A DNA stretch of 64,000 nt from a virus (IMGVR_UViG_3300030450_002944:1-64000), one strand, 5' to 3'. Numbered from the stretch's first letter, positions 22,499 through 28,341 are shown. Made by a program: numbers and translations. The notes: generated from the letters alone by a model not told the origin.

Positions 22499-22753
22499 TT
22501 ACCACATAGAGTCAAATGCTTTAACCATGTTAGCCTGTACTTCATACCTAGATGCGTCTACCTGAACGTCTTGACCATCAATTATTACATAATCAATATC
22601 ATGAGCATAGATACTACCAATTTCTGTAGCATAGCCATACACTTTAGCCATTCTGATATTACCTTTTTTGTTGTCCATCATCTCAAACTTCCAACCATTT
22701 TTTTGGTATCCGACTGTCCCTTTTTTTATGTCATTAGGTTCAATAGTTTTCAT
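22499..22753 (-). CDS. Hypothetical protein, 84 residues
   Basis: AAAAAGGAACT precedes the ATG. It has a beta-rich N-terminal half (GYQKNGWKFEMMDNKKGNIRM), then IDYVIIDGQDVQVDASRYE. Unknown function. It has its own promoter without a box. Confidence 0.7.
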   Translation of the reverse strand: MKTIEPNDIKKGTVGYQKNGWKFEMMDNKKGNIRMAKVYGYATEIGSIYAHDIDYVIIDGQDVQVDASRYEVQANMVKAFDSMW

Positions 22754-22787
22754 AGTTCCTTTTTGCTAGTTTTTTCTTTATGTAATA

Positions 22788-22817
22788 AGTATATCATATT
22801 TGATCACTCTATGTCAA
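22788..22817 (-). promoter_or_regulatory. Promoter inside a gene end
   Basis: TTGACA, 18-bp spacer ending ATATGA, TATACT. The -35 overlaps the stop codon of the gene at 22809-22973. Confidence 0.75.
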
Positions 22818-22973
22818 CTCAATGTTTACAATTTCTTTGTCTGTTAATTTAATATTGTGTTGCTCATAAAAGTTATCTTTTACATTTTGGATAAATTCTT
22901 TTTTGGTTTCTCCATAATTATTTATCGCAAATGATAATTCTATTTCACAGAACCATTCTTTTTCTTCACTCAT
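22809..22973 (-). CDS. 54-residue acidic protein
   Basis: AAAGGAGTACGAAA precedes the ATG. Product begins MSEEKEWFCEIELSFAINNYG and continues with a charged helix (TKKEFIQNVKDNFYEQHNI). It is too short for a confident fold. Transcribed from a box promoter. Confidence 0.6.
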   Translation of the reverse strand: MSEEKEWFCEIELSFAINNYGETKKEFIQNVKDNFYEQHNIKLTDKEIVNIELT

Positions 22974-22992
22974 TTTCGTACTCCTTTATTTA

Positions 22993-23022
22993 AGTATAGC
23001 ATATTTGATCATTCTATGTCAA
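22993..23022 (-). promoter_or_regulatory. Box-associated promoter
   Basis: TTGACA, 18-bp spacer, TATACT; the box ends 4 bp upstream of the -35. Confidence 0.8.
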
Positions 23023-23026
23023 TAGG

Positions 23027-23044
23027 GATATATCATATAACTCC
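23027..23044 (-). repeat. 18-bp box, copy 3
   Basis: Exact GGAGTTATATGATATATC toward the promoter at 22993; directly preceded by the T-run ending the structured RNA. Confidence 0.9.
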
Positions 23045-23485
23045 AAAAAAAATAAATTTAACTAAGCGTGGCGAAGGTGTCAGATTGAATGAAACTCACT
23101 TTCAAACTTAGACTTACGATATCATGATATGATCGTGCTACATCAGGCTACAACTTCGGCTTTCTATCCTAGGCTAGTGGCGGAAGTGATACATCTGGCT
23201 CAACGTCAGGGAACAGAGGGATCTGCAAGATACTCTATTTCTATTCGTTTATCTGAACTTGTACTAAAAGTTCGTTAACAATTAAGTACAACTGATAGTT
23301 TGACAATAACCTTCAAAAGTTTCTGTACAGGTTGCGAACCTATGAGCCTACTTAACCACGCTTATTAAATTGTTAAACAAGATTGATGATCGGTTGTTAT
23401 AGACCGAATTTAATCTGTCCACATTCCCTACTTCGTTGTATTGGTAAAATGTTATTCACATTCATCGTTACTTCCTCAACCTTGT
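23045..23485 (-). ncRNA. Large candidate structured RNA
   Basis: A box promoter at 23492 is followed by about 440 nt with no substantial reading frame. TAAGCGTGG (23364-23356) pairs with CCACGCTTA (23071-23063), closing a 290-nt domain, and the 3' end runs into ATTTTTTTTGG. An inner hairpin AGGTT-CGC-AACCT lies near 23325-23340. A 22-codon frame starts near 23473 in the 5' leader. It does not look like tmRNA, RNase P or 6S RNA. Confidence 0.6.
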
Positions 23486-23491
23486 AATATA

Positions 23492-23522
23492 AGTATAGCA
23501 TATTAAAGAGTGGTAATGCAAT
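23492..23522 (-). promoter_or_regulatory. Box-associated promoter of the structured RNA
   Basis: -35 TTGCAT, 19-bp spacer, -10 TATACT; the box ends 5 bp upstream. Confidence 0.7.
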
Positions 23523-23527
23523 ACCTT

Positions 23528-23545
23528 GATATATCATATAACTCC
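23528..23545 (-). repeat. 18-bp box, copy 4
   Basis: Exact GGAGTTATATGATATATC toward the promoter at 23492. Its first two bases lie in the hairpin CCTCTT/AAGAGG (23544-23560). Confidence 0.9.
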
Positions 23546-23560
23546 TCTTAAAAAAAGAGG
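23544..23560 (-). terminator. Hairpin abutting box copy 4
   Basis: CCTCTT pairs with AAGAGG around a T-only loop on the minus strand, past the end of the gene at 23617. Confidence 0.4.
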
Positions 23561-23616
23561 GCAGGTGGGGGAAGGGGAAAAATGAAAAAACCCCAAACCC
23601 CTCTTGTACCTACCTA

Positions 23617-23853
23617 TTACATTTCCTCAGCCATTGCCCAAAGGATAGGCTCAACTTCACTAGATATCTGTAAATGGAAGTCGCAACACTTTAACCTGTC
23701 GTTCATTTGATCTTTGGAAAAGATTAGAATATCCTTTATGGAAAAGGCTTTCCTATCTTTACAATCAAACCATTGTCGCCAATACCCTTTATCAGAGTCC
23801 ACTTCATAGTGAACATTCTCGTTTCTATATTTAAAAGTTCCTTTAGCTTTCAT
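23617..23853 (-). CDS. Hypothetical protein, 78 residues
   Basis: Follows the gene at 23855 by one base and has GAGGTTAAG upstream. KGTFKYRNENVHYEVDSDKG at the start is beta-type; a helical end follows. Unknown function. Confidence 0.65.
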   Translation of the reverse strand: MKAKGTFKYRNENVHYEVDSDKGYWRQWFDCKDRKAFSIKDILIFSKDQMNDRLKCCDFHLQISSEVEPILWAMAEEM

Positions 23854-23854
23854 C

Positions 23855-24046
23855 TTAACCTCTATTCATTTCTATATATTTTTCATTTAGTTCTGTTCTT
23901 ATTACATCGCAATCATCAGAACACACAACATTATTTCCATAACATTCTGTATGATCTTTTTGATAGTTTTTCCACTCTAAAATTTCATCATCTGTTAGAG
24001 TGAAAGACTTAGGGTGTTTATGTGAGTTGCTAATCCAAGATATCAT
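23855..24046 (-). CDS. Hypothetical protein, 63 residues
   Basis: AAAGGAATAAA precedes the ATG. LTDDEILEWKNYQKDH is followed by two Cys pairs (ECYGNNVVCSDDCDV), so a metal site is possible. Transcribed from 24076 and from a box promoter further upstream. Confidence 0.65.
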   Translation of the reverse strand: MISWISNSHKHPKSFTLTDDEILEWKNYQKDHTECYGNNVVCSDDCDVIRTELNEKYIEMNRG

Positions 24047-24075
24047 TTTATTCCTTTACTTGTTTCTATACTTAT

Positions 24076-24105
24076 ATTATAGCATATTTAATGTAGGCTT
24101 GTCAA
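24076..24105 (-). promoter_or_regulatory. Sigma-70 promoter
   Basis: TTGACA, 18-bp spacer ending AATATGC, TATAAT. No box directly upstream. Confidence 0.85.
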
Positions 24106-24198
24106 GTGTGTCTTGTTTAGATTTACATATAACGACTTGCAAGAGCTTTCAGGATCAGGGAATACTTACTCAACCCCACTTGACTACCTACTAAGTAT

Positions 24199-24228
24199 AT
24201 AATAACATATATGAAGTAGTGAAGTCAA
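24199..24228 (-). promoter_or_regulatory. Box-associated promoter
   Basis: TTGACT, 18-bp spacer ending ATATGT, TATTAT; the box ends 5 bp upstream. It lies about 120 bp above the promoter at 24076, a tandem pair. Confidence 0.8.
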
Positions 24229-24233
24229 TACTG

Positions 24234-24251
24234 GATATATCATATAACTCC
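24234..24251 (-). repeat. 18-bp box, copy 5
   Basis: Exact GGAGTTATATGATATATC, overlapping the end of a 16-bp tandem repeat array. Confidence 0.9.
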
Positions 24252-24312
24252 CATAAAGAATGTGTCCCATAAAGAATGTGTCCAGTAAAGAATGTGTCCA
24301 GTAAAGAATACG
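24250..24312. repeat. 16-bp tandem repeat, about 4 copies
   Basis: Units CCCATAAAGAATGTGT, CCCATAAAGAATGTGT, CCAGTAAAGAATGTGT and a partial CCAGTAAAGAAT follow each other without gaps. The array abuts box copy 5. It resembles iterons or an operator array. Confidence 0.85.
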
Positions 24313-24380
24313 AGGATTTTTTTCACAAAAAACTTTTCTCCCAAGTCAATGGGCTAGGTGGGCTAGATTTTTAAATCCTC
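24312..24380 (-). terminator. Long hairpin at a gene end
   Basis: GAGGATTT (24312-24319) pairs with AAATCCTC (24373-24380), which includes the stop codon of the gene at 24380. On the minus strand several T-runs lie within it. Confidence 0.4.
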
Positions 24381-24517
24381 TATTGGATGTCGTCTGAAAT
24401 CTTCAGATCAGGAGAGAGGTCATTCCAGTTAAGGATTTCCTCTACTTCTTTATCGGCAGACTCATCATTCCTACCGACACTCATTAGGATTTCATCTATT
24501 AGTTCTCTTAGAGTCAT
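24380..24517 (-). CDS. 45-residue acidic protein
   Basis: GGAGGTCTATT precedes the ATG. Acidic, helical (TLRELIDEILMSVGRNDESAD) with DLSPDLKISDDIQ at the end. Unknown function; a single-gene cassette behind a box promoter. Confidence 0.6.
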   Translation of the reverse strand: MTLRELIDEILMSVGRNDESADKEVEEILNWNDLSPDLKISDDIQ

Positions 24518-24562
24518 AATAGACCTCCACTTTTTTTGGTTTTGTTTTATCGACCTAATATA

Positions 24563-24590
24563 AGTATAACATATATTCTTTTTACGTCAA
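24563..24590 (-). promoter_or_regulatory. Box-associated promoter, 16-bp gap
   Basis: TTGACG, 16-bp spacer, TATACT. Here the box ends 16 bp upstream of the -35, one helical turn further than in most copies. Confidence 0.7.
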
Positions 24591-24606
24591 ACCCCTACCC
24601 CCCATT

Positions 24607-24624
24607 GATATATCATATAACTCC
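24607..24624 (-). repeat. 18-bp box, copy 6
   Basis: Exact GGAGTTATATGATATATC, immediately after a terminator T-run. Confidence 0.9.
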
Positions 24625-24672
24625 AAAAAATGAGAGTATAGAAAGAAAAAATGTAAAACTTCCTATACTCTC
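24625..24672 (-). terminator. Intrinsic terminator
   Basis: GAGAGTATAG pairs perfectly with CTATACTCTC and is followed on the minus strand by ATTTTTT. It ends the genes at 24680 and 24739 and abuts box copy 6. Confidence 0.75.
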
Positions 24673-24679
24673 TTAATTG

Positions 24680-24742
24680 TTAATGTTCTTCACATTTAGG
24701 GCAAATAATAGTTGAGCCATTTCTTATACAATCGCAACTCAT
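24680..24742 (-). CDS. 20-residue zinc-ribbon-like peptide
   Basis: The ATG overlaps the stop of the preceding gene (ATGA). The peptide has MSCDCIRNG and CPKCEEH, four Cys in 20 residues. It may be a real mini-protein coupled to its neighbour, or chance. Confidence 0.4.
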   Translation of the reverse strand: MSCDCIRNGSTIICPKCEEH

Positions 24743-24966
24743 AAGGGTAATTTTCCAGACTCTTTTTTCTGTTCCCACGTTGCCGACTCTATAGCACCTC
24801 TGAAAATCTGTTCATTAAAGTTTGGGTTATCATCTGCAAATATTTTGCATAATTCTTGGTATAGTATATCAGGGTCTATATATTGAAAACTGCTTGTCGC
24901 AGAGTCAATAAATTTTATACTGTTTTTCCACACGTCCACAAATTTTATGTAATCTTTTTTAGTCAT
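24739..24966 (-). CDS. Hypothetical protein, 75 residues
   Basis: AAAAGGAAAAAAAG precedes the ATG. Helical, with YIKFVDVWKNSIKFIDSA and a C-terminal ESATWEQKKESG. The pattern is known from small phage proteins of unknown role. Transcribed from a box promoter. Confidence 0.65.
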   Translation of the reverse strand: MTKKDYIKFVDVWKNSIKFIDSATSSFQYIDPDILYQELCKIFADDNPNFNEQIFRGAIESATWEQKKESGKLPL

Positions 24967-24997
24967 CTTTTTTTCCTTTTTATTAGTTGATACATTA

Positions 24998-25027
24998 AGT
25001 ATAGCACATTAAAGATTATTAATGCAA
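24998..25027 (-). promoter_or_regulatory. Box-associated promoter, 16-bp gap
   Basis: -35 TTGCAT, 18-bp spacer ending ATGTGC, -10 TATACT; the box ends 16 bp upstream. Confidence 0.75.
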
Positions 25028-25043
25028 TACCCCCACCCCTATT

Positions 25044-25061
25044 GATATATCCTATAACTCC
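25044..25061 (-). repeat. 18-bp box, copy 7
   Basis: GGAGTTATAGGATATATC, same variant as copies 2 and 9. Confidence 0.9.
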
Positions 25062-25086
25062 AGTTGAAATTAAATGAAATCAACTG
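25061..25086 (-). terminator. Hairpin at a gene end
   Basis: CAGTTGA pairs with TCAACTG; the stop codon of the gene at 25070 lies in the loop. The hairpin touches box copy 7. No T-run follows. Confidence 0.35.
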
Positions 25087-25375
25087 AATTAGGTTCTTGT
25101 CTAGTTATTAGAACTGAATCTTGTTCAAATTTAGTTTTATATTTTAGGGCAACTTTATTAACCACGTTGATATAATTAATATTATTTTTTTCATGAAGGA
25201 TAGATACAACTTTAGTTTTCTCTTTAGTTCCCTTCCAATAACCTGTAATTTCTGATACTGAAAAACCTTCAACTTCATTAGCAAGTTCAGTATCTAGAAA
25301 ACTATTAAATTGTTTATCTGATACAACTGACTTATTTTTTATATCAGTTCCAAAATATATTAATGTGTTTATCAT
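25070..25375 (-). CDS. DUF3574-like protein
   Basis: A 101-residue protein. LIYFGTDIKNKSVVSDKQFNSFLDTE, then GFSVSEITGYWKG, KVVSILHEKN and YKTKFEQDSVLIT follow, in order, the pattern of DUF3574 (YFG, VSxxxWxxFLD, GQW, YxxRFxQESVL). That family is mostly bacterial and of unknown function, often periplasmic; here there is no signal peptide. Transcribed with the basic protein upstream from box copy 8. Confidence 0.65.
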   Translation of the reverse strand: MINTLIYFGTDIKNKSVVSDKQFNSFLDTELANEVEGFSVSEITGYWKGTKEKTKVVSILHEKNNINYINVVNKVALKYKTKFEQDSVLITRQEPNSVDFI

Positions 25376-25379
25376 TTTA

Positions 25380-25559
25380 TTACCATACCTTCCGTTCTAG
25401 AGTTTGCTTTATTCTTAGTTCATTAATCTTAGCTTTAGTTAATGGTTTAGGTTTAGATCCATTGCCCTTAACAACTGTTATACATTTTCCATTTTTTCCA
25501 ATGGGTACAATCAGTCTTGACTTACTTCTTTTAACTTGTCTTTTACTTGGTATATTCAT
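25380..25559 (-). CDS. Basic hypothetical protein, 59 residues
   Basis: AAGAAGGATTAAAAAA precedes the ATG. Strongly basic (PSKRQVKRSKSRL; SKPKPLTKAKINELRIKQ), so nucleic-acid binding is possible. It stops 5 bp before the DUF3574-like gene. Confidence 0.6.
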   Translation of the reverse strand: MNIPSKRQVKRSKSRLIVPIGKNGKCITVVKGNGSKPKPLTKAKINELRIKQTLERKVW

Positions 25560-25591
25560 TTTTTTAATCCTTCTTTTTAGTTACTATAATT

Positions 25592-25621
25592 ATTCTATCA
25601 TTTTATTTACTACCATGTCAA
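25592..25621 (-). promoter_or_regulatory. Box-associated promoter
   Basis: TTGACA, 18-bp spacer, TAGAAT; the box ends 5 bp upstream. Confidence 0.75.
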
Positions 25622-25626
25622 CCCCT

Positions 25627-25644
25627 GATATATCATATAACTCC
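25627..25644 (-). repeat. 18-bp box, copy 8
   Basis: Exact GGAGTTATATGATATATC; its GG belongs to the hairpin at 25643-25669. Confidence 0.9.
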
Positions 25645-25669
25645 CCCGAAAAATAATAAAAATCGGGGG
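25643..25669 (-). terminator. GC-rich hairpin abutting box copy 8
   Basis: CCCCCGA pairs with TCGGGGG; the loop on the minus strand is T-rich. It ends the gene at 25684. Confidence 0.5.
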
Positions 25670-25683
25670 GAGAGAGTAATTAA

Positions 25684-25911
25684 TTAATCGTCAATGTTTG
25701 GTTGTTCCATTCTTGCGATATGGTTATCCACAATGTACCCTGAATATATTTCATCAGAGAGAATGAAAATCTGTTTCCAGAATAACCCTGATTGAGTATC
25801 AAGAAAATCTTCATCTTCTTTAACACCTGATTTAATAATCGCTAATGCTAAATCGTTGTATCCCTGTGCTATTGCTTGTTCTTTATCTAATCCATTATAA
25901 TCTGTAGCCAT
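25684..25911 (-). CDS. Hypothetical protein, 75 residues
   Basis: AAAGGAGATTTAAAAA precedes the ATG. Acidic, helical (KEQAIAQGYNDLALAIIKSG). Unknown function. Confidence 0.65.
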   Translation of the reverse strand: MATDYNGLDKEQAIAQGYNDLALAIIKSGVKEDEDFLDTQSGLFWKQIFILSDEIYSGYIVDNHIARMEQPNIDD

Positions 25912-25958
25912 TTTTTAAATCTCCTTTGATTTAATTTATTTATTTATTTAACCTATAA

Positions 25959-25989
25959 TTATTGTCTCATGGATTTGATTTTTTTACAA
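25959..25989 (-). promoter_or_regulatory. Weak box-associated promoter
   Basis: -35 TTGTAA, 19-bp spacer, -10 AATAAT; the box ends 7 bp upstream. This is the poorest match of the set and may depend on activation. Confidence 0.4.
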
Positions 25990-25996
25990 CCCCCAT

Positions 25997-26014
25997 GATA
26001 TATCCTATAACTCC
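25997..26014 (-). repeat. 18-bp box, copy 9
   Basis: GGAGTTATAGGATATATC toward the gene at 25684. Confidence 0.9.
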
Positions 26015-26019
26015 TCTGC

Positions 26020-26244
26020 TTATTCGTACACCTCCCCTAATAAGTCGCCGTCTGCTTCTTGAGGTGTATCAAAATCTACAACCTCATAATTTTCTATGGC
26101 GTGTTTCTGTACTGTAGGTATGCCCTGATCCTCGCAAGCCTGCAACCTTTTTAAAGGCGTTTTGTAGCCGTCATCATCTGCCTGATACGCAGACTCCCAG
26201 TCCCAGTTCTCAGCCCAAAATTTTAAGTTCTCTAAGTTATCCAT
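26020..26244 (-). CDS. Acidic hypothetical protein, 74 residues
   Basis: TAAGGAGAAAAA precedes the ATG. Begins MDNLENLKFWAENWDWESAYQ, very acidic throughout; ends DGDLLGEVYE. Unknown function. Confidence 0.65.
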   Translation of the reverse strand: MDNLENLKFWAENWDWESAYQADDDGYKTPLKRLQACEDQGIPTVQKHAIENYEVVDFDTPQEADGDLLGEVYE

Positions 26245-26277
26245 TTTTTCTCCTTAACTAAATTTAACTATACCTAT

Positions 26278-26305
26278 AGTATATCACATATTCAAAACTT
26301 GTCAA
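26278..26305 (-). promoter_or_regulatory. Box-associated promoter, 25-bp gap
   Basis: TTGACA, 16-bp spacer, TATACT. The box ends 25 bp upstream, about two turns further than the common spacing. Confidence 0.7.
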
Positions 26306-26330
26306 CCCTGTGCCACTCGGCTCAACTAGG

Positions 26331-26348
26331 GATATATCACATAACTCC
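26331..26348 (-). repeat. 18-bp box, copy 10
   Basis: GGAGTTATGTGATATATC, one change at position 9. Confidence 0.9.
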
Positions 26349-26374
26349 ACTTCAGCCGAAAAAAAACTGAAGTG
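26348..26374 (-). terminator. Hairpin abutting box copy 10
   Basis: CACTTCAG pairs perfectly with CTGAAGTG; T-rich loop on the minus strand. It ends the gene at 26381. Confidence 0.45.
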
Positions 26375-26380
26375 AGTATA

Positions 26381-26524
26381 TTAATCGTTCTGAAAATATT
26401 CAATCATAAGTTTAAAGTGTTCCCTATCTAGTTTTTCAACTGGGACATGTTGCAATAATTCCATTAACATATTAACAATAGTATTTAATTTTATATCTAT
26501 TCGTTCTAAGTCTAATTTATCCAT
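26381..26524 (-). CDS. 47-residue helical protein
   Basis: GGAGAAATAATAAA precedes the ATG. A heptad-like helix (LERIDIKLNTIVNMLMELLQ) then a polar end. No promoter of its own is clear; it may be transcribed with the gene at 26717. Confidence 0.55.
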   Translation of the reverse strand: MDKLDLERIDIKLNTIVNMLMELLQHVPVEKLDREHFKLMIEYFQND

Positions 26525-26621
26525 TTTATTATTTCTCCTTTAGTTGTTTATTGTTTTAATTTAATTTTTTATTTATTTTTTATTTCTCCCTTCTACTTAA
26601 TATTACGTGTAATAAAGGGTA

Positions 26622-26654
26622 AAAAACGTCAGAGAAACATCAGAAAAACGTCAG
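26622..26654. repeat. 11-bp tandem repeat, 3 copies
   Basis: AAAAACGTCAG, AGAAACATCAG, AAAAACGTCAG in direct succession, one per helical turn, in a non-coding gap between two minus-strand genes. Possible operator array. Confidence 0.7.
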
Positions 26655-26716
26655 AGTTTTTTATATTCAAAAAACAAACTGAAGTAAGTATATTAAGATT
26701 ATGTATAATAAAATTT

Positions 26717-26947
26717 TCATTTTAAATCTCCTATAATAATTTGAAAATCCATATTCCCAGAGTTCTCATCACCTCCCACAATAGTGATGAAATCCTTTTG
26801 AGAAGGATCATCAATATCAAAATAGTGTGACTCCACCCAGTAGCAGTAACCACACATAACCACTTCATCACCATCTACATCAACCACCAATCCCCAAGAT
26901 GCTATTTGGTTTATTATTAAGTTGCAGAAGTTACATTCTTTATTCAT
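26717..26947 (-). CDS. Zinc-finger-like protein, 76 residues
   Basis: AAAGGAGATTTAAAAAA precedes the ATG. CNFCNLIINQ at the N-terminus and CGYCYWVESHYFD in the middle give two CxxC pairs. Unknown function. Confidence 0.65.
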   Translation of the reverse strand: MNKECNFCNLIINQIASWGLVVDVDGDEVVMCGYCYWVESHYFDIDDPSQKDFITIVGGDENSGNMDFQIIIGDLK

Positions 26948-26992
26948 TTTTTTAAATCTCCTTTATTTGTTTTTTGGGCATAGTATCCCGTA

Positions 26993-27020
26993 TTTATAAT
27001 ATTAGCACATTTGGGGTCAA
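26993..27020 (-). promoter_or_regulatory. Promoter with box in opposite orientation
   Basis: TTGACC, 16-bp spacer, TATAAA. Box copy 11 lies 2 bp upstream but reads away from the promoter. Confidence 0.5.
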
Positions 27021-27022
27021 AA

Positions 27023-27040
27023 GGAGTTATATGATATATC
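27023..27040 (+). repeat. 18-bp box, copy 11
   Basis: Exact GGAGTTATATGATATATC on the plus strand, inverted relative to the neighbouring minus-strand promoter. Confidence 0.9.
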
Positions 27041-27124
27041 CCGTACCACTCCCATTTATTTACCTCAGCCGTAAACGAACTGGAGTAAATAAATTAAAAT
27101 GATATATAATAAAATTTTCATCAG

Positions 27125-27325
27125 TTACGCCTTTCTATCTACAATTGTTGCTGAATATTTTCTACTCATTAAAAATAATTTAGAACCATTAGGGCTAGTT
27201 ATTTCCAAATCTCCAAAATCATCATAATCATCTTTATCAACTGACTTTTCTATCGCTTCTTTTTTTGATTTAGCCACAACCGTTTTGTAAGCAATCTGGG
27301 TTTCTTTGATTAAGTATTCTTTCAT
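27125..27325 (-). CDS. Hypothetical protein, 66 residues
   Basis: AAAAGGAGAAAAAA precedes the ATG. The start (KEYLIKETQIAYKTVVAKSKKEA) resembles small beta-alpha phage proteins. Unknown function. Confidence 0.65.
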   Translation of the reverse strand: MKEYLIKETQIAYKTVVAKSKKEAIEKSVDKDDYDDFGDLEITSPNGSKLFLMSRKYSATIVDRKA

Positions 27326-27360
27326 TTTTTTCTCCTTTTGTTATTTAACCTTATATAGAT

Positions 27361-27389
27361 ATTTTACAATACCACCCCCCTTATTGCAA
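27361..27389 (-). promoter_or_regulatory. Promoter beside an inverted box
   Basis: -35 TTGCAA, 17-bp spacer, -10 TAAAAT; box copy 12 lies 7 bp upstream in opposite orientation. Confidence 0.55.
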
Positions 27390-27396
27390 CCCCTTT

Positions 27397-27414
27397 GGAG
27401 TTATATGATATATC
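27397..27414 (+). repeat. 18-bp box, copy 12, between divergent promoters
   Basis: Exact GGAGTTATATGATATATC. It is correctly oriented for the plus-strand promoter at 27431 with a 16-bp gap and also adjoins the minus-strand promoter at 27361. Confidence 0.9.
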
Positions 27415-27430
27415 CTTTGTATTTTTATTA

Positions 27431-27459
27431 TTTACAATGTGGCTTACATGTAATAGAAT
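27431..27459 (+). promoter_or_regulatory. Promoter of the candidate regulator
   Basis: -35 TTTACA, 17-bp spacer, -10 TAGAAT, with the 18-bp box 16 bp upstream of the -35. Confidence 0.65.
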
Positions 27460-27500
27460 AATATTAGATTAAATAAATAAGTAAACCGAAAGGCGAAAAA

Positions 27501-27929
27501 ATGACTAAACAAGAAATTAAAGCGTGGGTGAAATTACAAGATAATATCAACATGCAAAAAACATTTGATACTATCACTACTAACTTACGCCCACTAGATA
27601 AAGAAATCCTTAGTAGATTTATTATAGAAAAGGACACTATAAAAAATATTACTGAATGGCTAAATTCAGAATTAGGTCTAAATTTAACTACTTTTAAAAC
27701 TTCCAAAATTATTAAGACAATTCAAAGATACTTAGTAGCTTTATATCATGACACACCACATCATATTAGAGATGCCCGAAAAATGGGAATGTCTGTTACA
27801 AGATTCGTACCTACAACCAATGCTCCCGCTACTCCACATATAATAGTGGAGCAGAAAAAATACATTGGGGACATCTGTATTTCTAGAACTATCAACATCA
27901 AAAGAAGCAAGAGCGGTTATTGGAAGTAA
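27501..27929 (+). CDS. Possible HTH regulator of the box regulon
   Basis: A 142-residue basic protein, the only plus-strand gene in this region. Residues 32-75 (LDKEILSRFIIEKDTIKNI, then LGLNLTTFKTSKIIKTIQRYL) look like a helix-turn-helix of the sigma region 4 type: acidic helix, turn, then a second helix. The C-terminus is basic (TINIKRSKSGYWK). It sits behind box copy 12 and faces the cassettes. That it binds the box is inference; the HTH match is weak. Confidence 0.45.
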   Translation: MTKQEIKAWVKLQDNINMQKTFDTITTNLRPLDKEILSRFIIEKDTIKNITEWLNSELGLNLTTFKTSKIIKTIQRYLVALYHDTPHHIRDARKMGMSVTRFVPTTNAPATPHIIVEQKKYIGDICISRTINIKRSKSGYWK

Positions 27930-27940
27930 TTATTACTTAC

Positions 27941-27972
27941 TCCCCTTGTCAGAATAGATGAGGGGAATTTTC
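27941..27972 (+). terminator. Intrinsic terminator
   Basis: TCCCCT pairs with AGGGGA, followed by ATTTTCTTT. It ends the gene at 27501. Confidence 0.6.
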
Positions 27973-28301
27973 TTTCCCTTCTCCAATCCTCAGAGATACA
28001 CGCCACTATGACACGCTAAGAAATAGACGATATGATACATTCCCTATCATAAATGTTATTGTTTTGAACTAATAAAAGTTGAGTCGCTCCATATCAAGAA
28101 GCCTGATATAATAACCCCCTATTGTACTATATAACCCCCTTAAGGTTAACCAATAAAGGTAGGGTTAGCTACAGAGAGTACTTTTTTTAAAAATGAATGT
28201 TTCCAAAATGTTACATAGATGAAGGGTGGGGGGTACTAGATTTTGGCGATAGGTATAGGGTCCCATACACTAGGCTAAATTTTTTCAGAAAAAAATCTGA
28301 G
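27973..28301. other. Non-coding stretch
   Basis: No gene is seen on either strand. It contains ATAACCCCCT-type direct repeats (near 28110 and 28130) and, at its right end, TCAGA/TCTGA (28286-28300) with T- and A-runs. It separates the box regulon from the late region. Confidence 0.5.
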
Positions 28302-28341
28302 AAAAACGGCGTTTCGCTTATGGCTAGGTTGGCGTTAACGC
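28302..28341 (-). terminator. Probable terminator of the minus-strand gene
   Basis: On the minus strand GCGTT pairs with AACGC and TTTTT follows after CG. The palindrome GCGTTAACGC is inside. Confidence 0.5.

Noticed and set aside
23063-23364. Group I intron
   Set aside because: No conserved core elements or split exon could be found; flanks are intergenic.
23300-23370. tRNA or tmRNA-like end (AGGTTCGCAACCT)
   Set aside because: No acceptor stem, CCA or cloverleaf could be drawn; treated as a hairpin in an unknown RNA.
24250-24312. CRISPR array
   Set aside because: Repeats are contiguous, only 16 bp, with no spacers and no cas genes.
26306-26330. TTGAGC next to box copy 10 as -35
   Set aside because: No -10 lies 16-19 bp downstream of it; TTGACA at 26300-26305 does have one.
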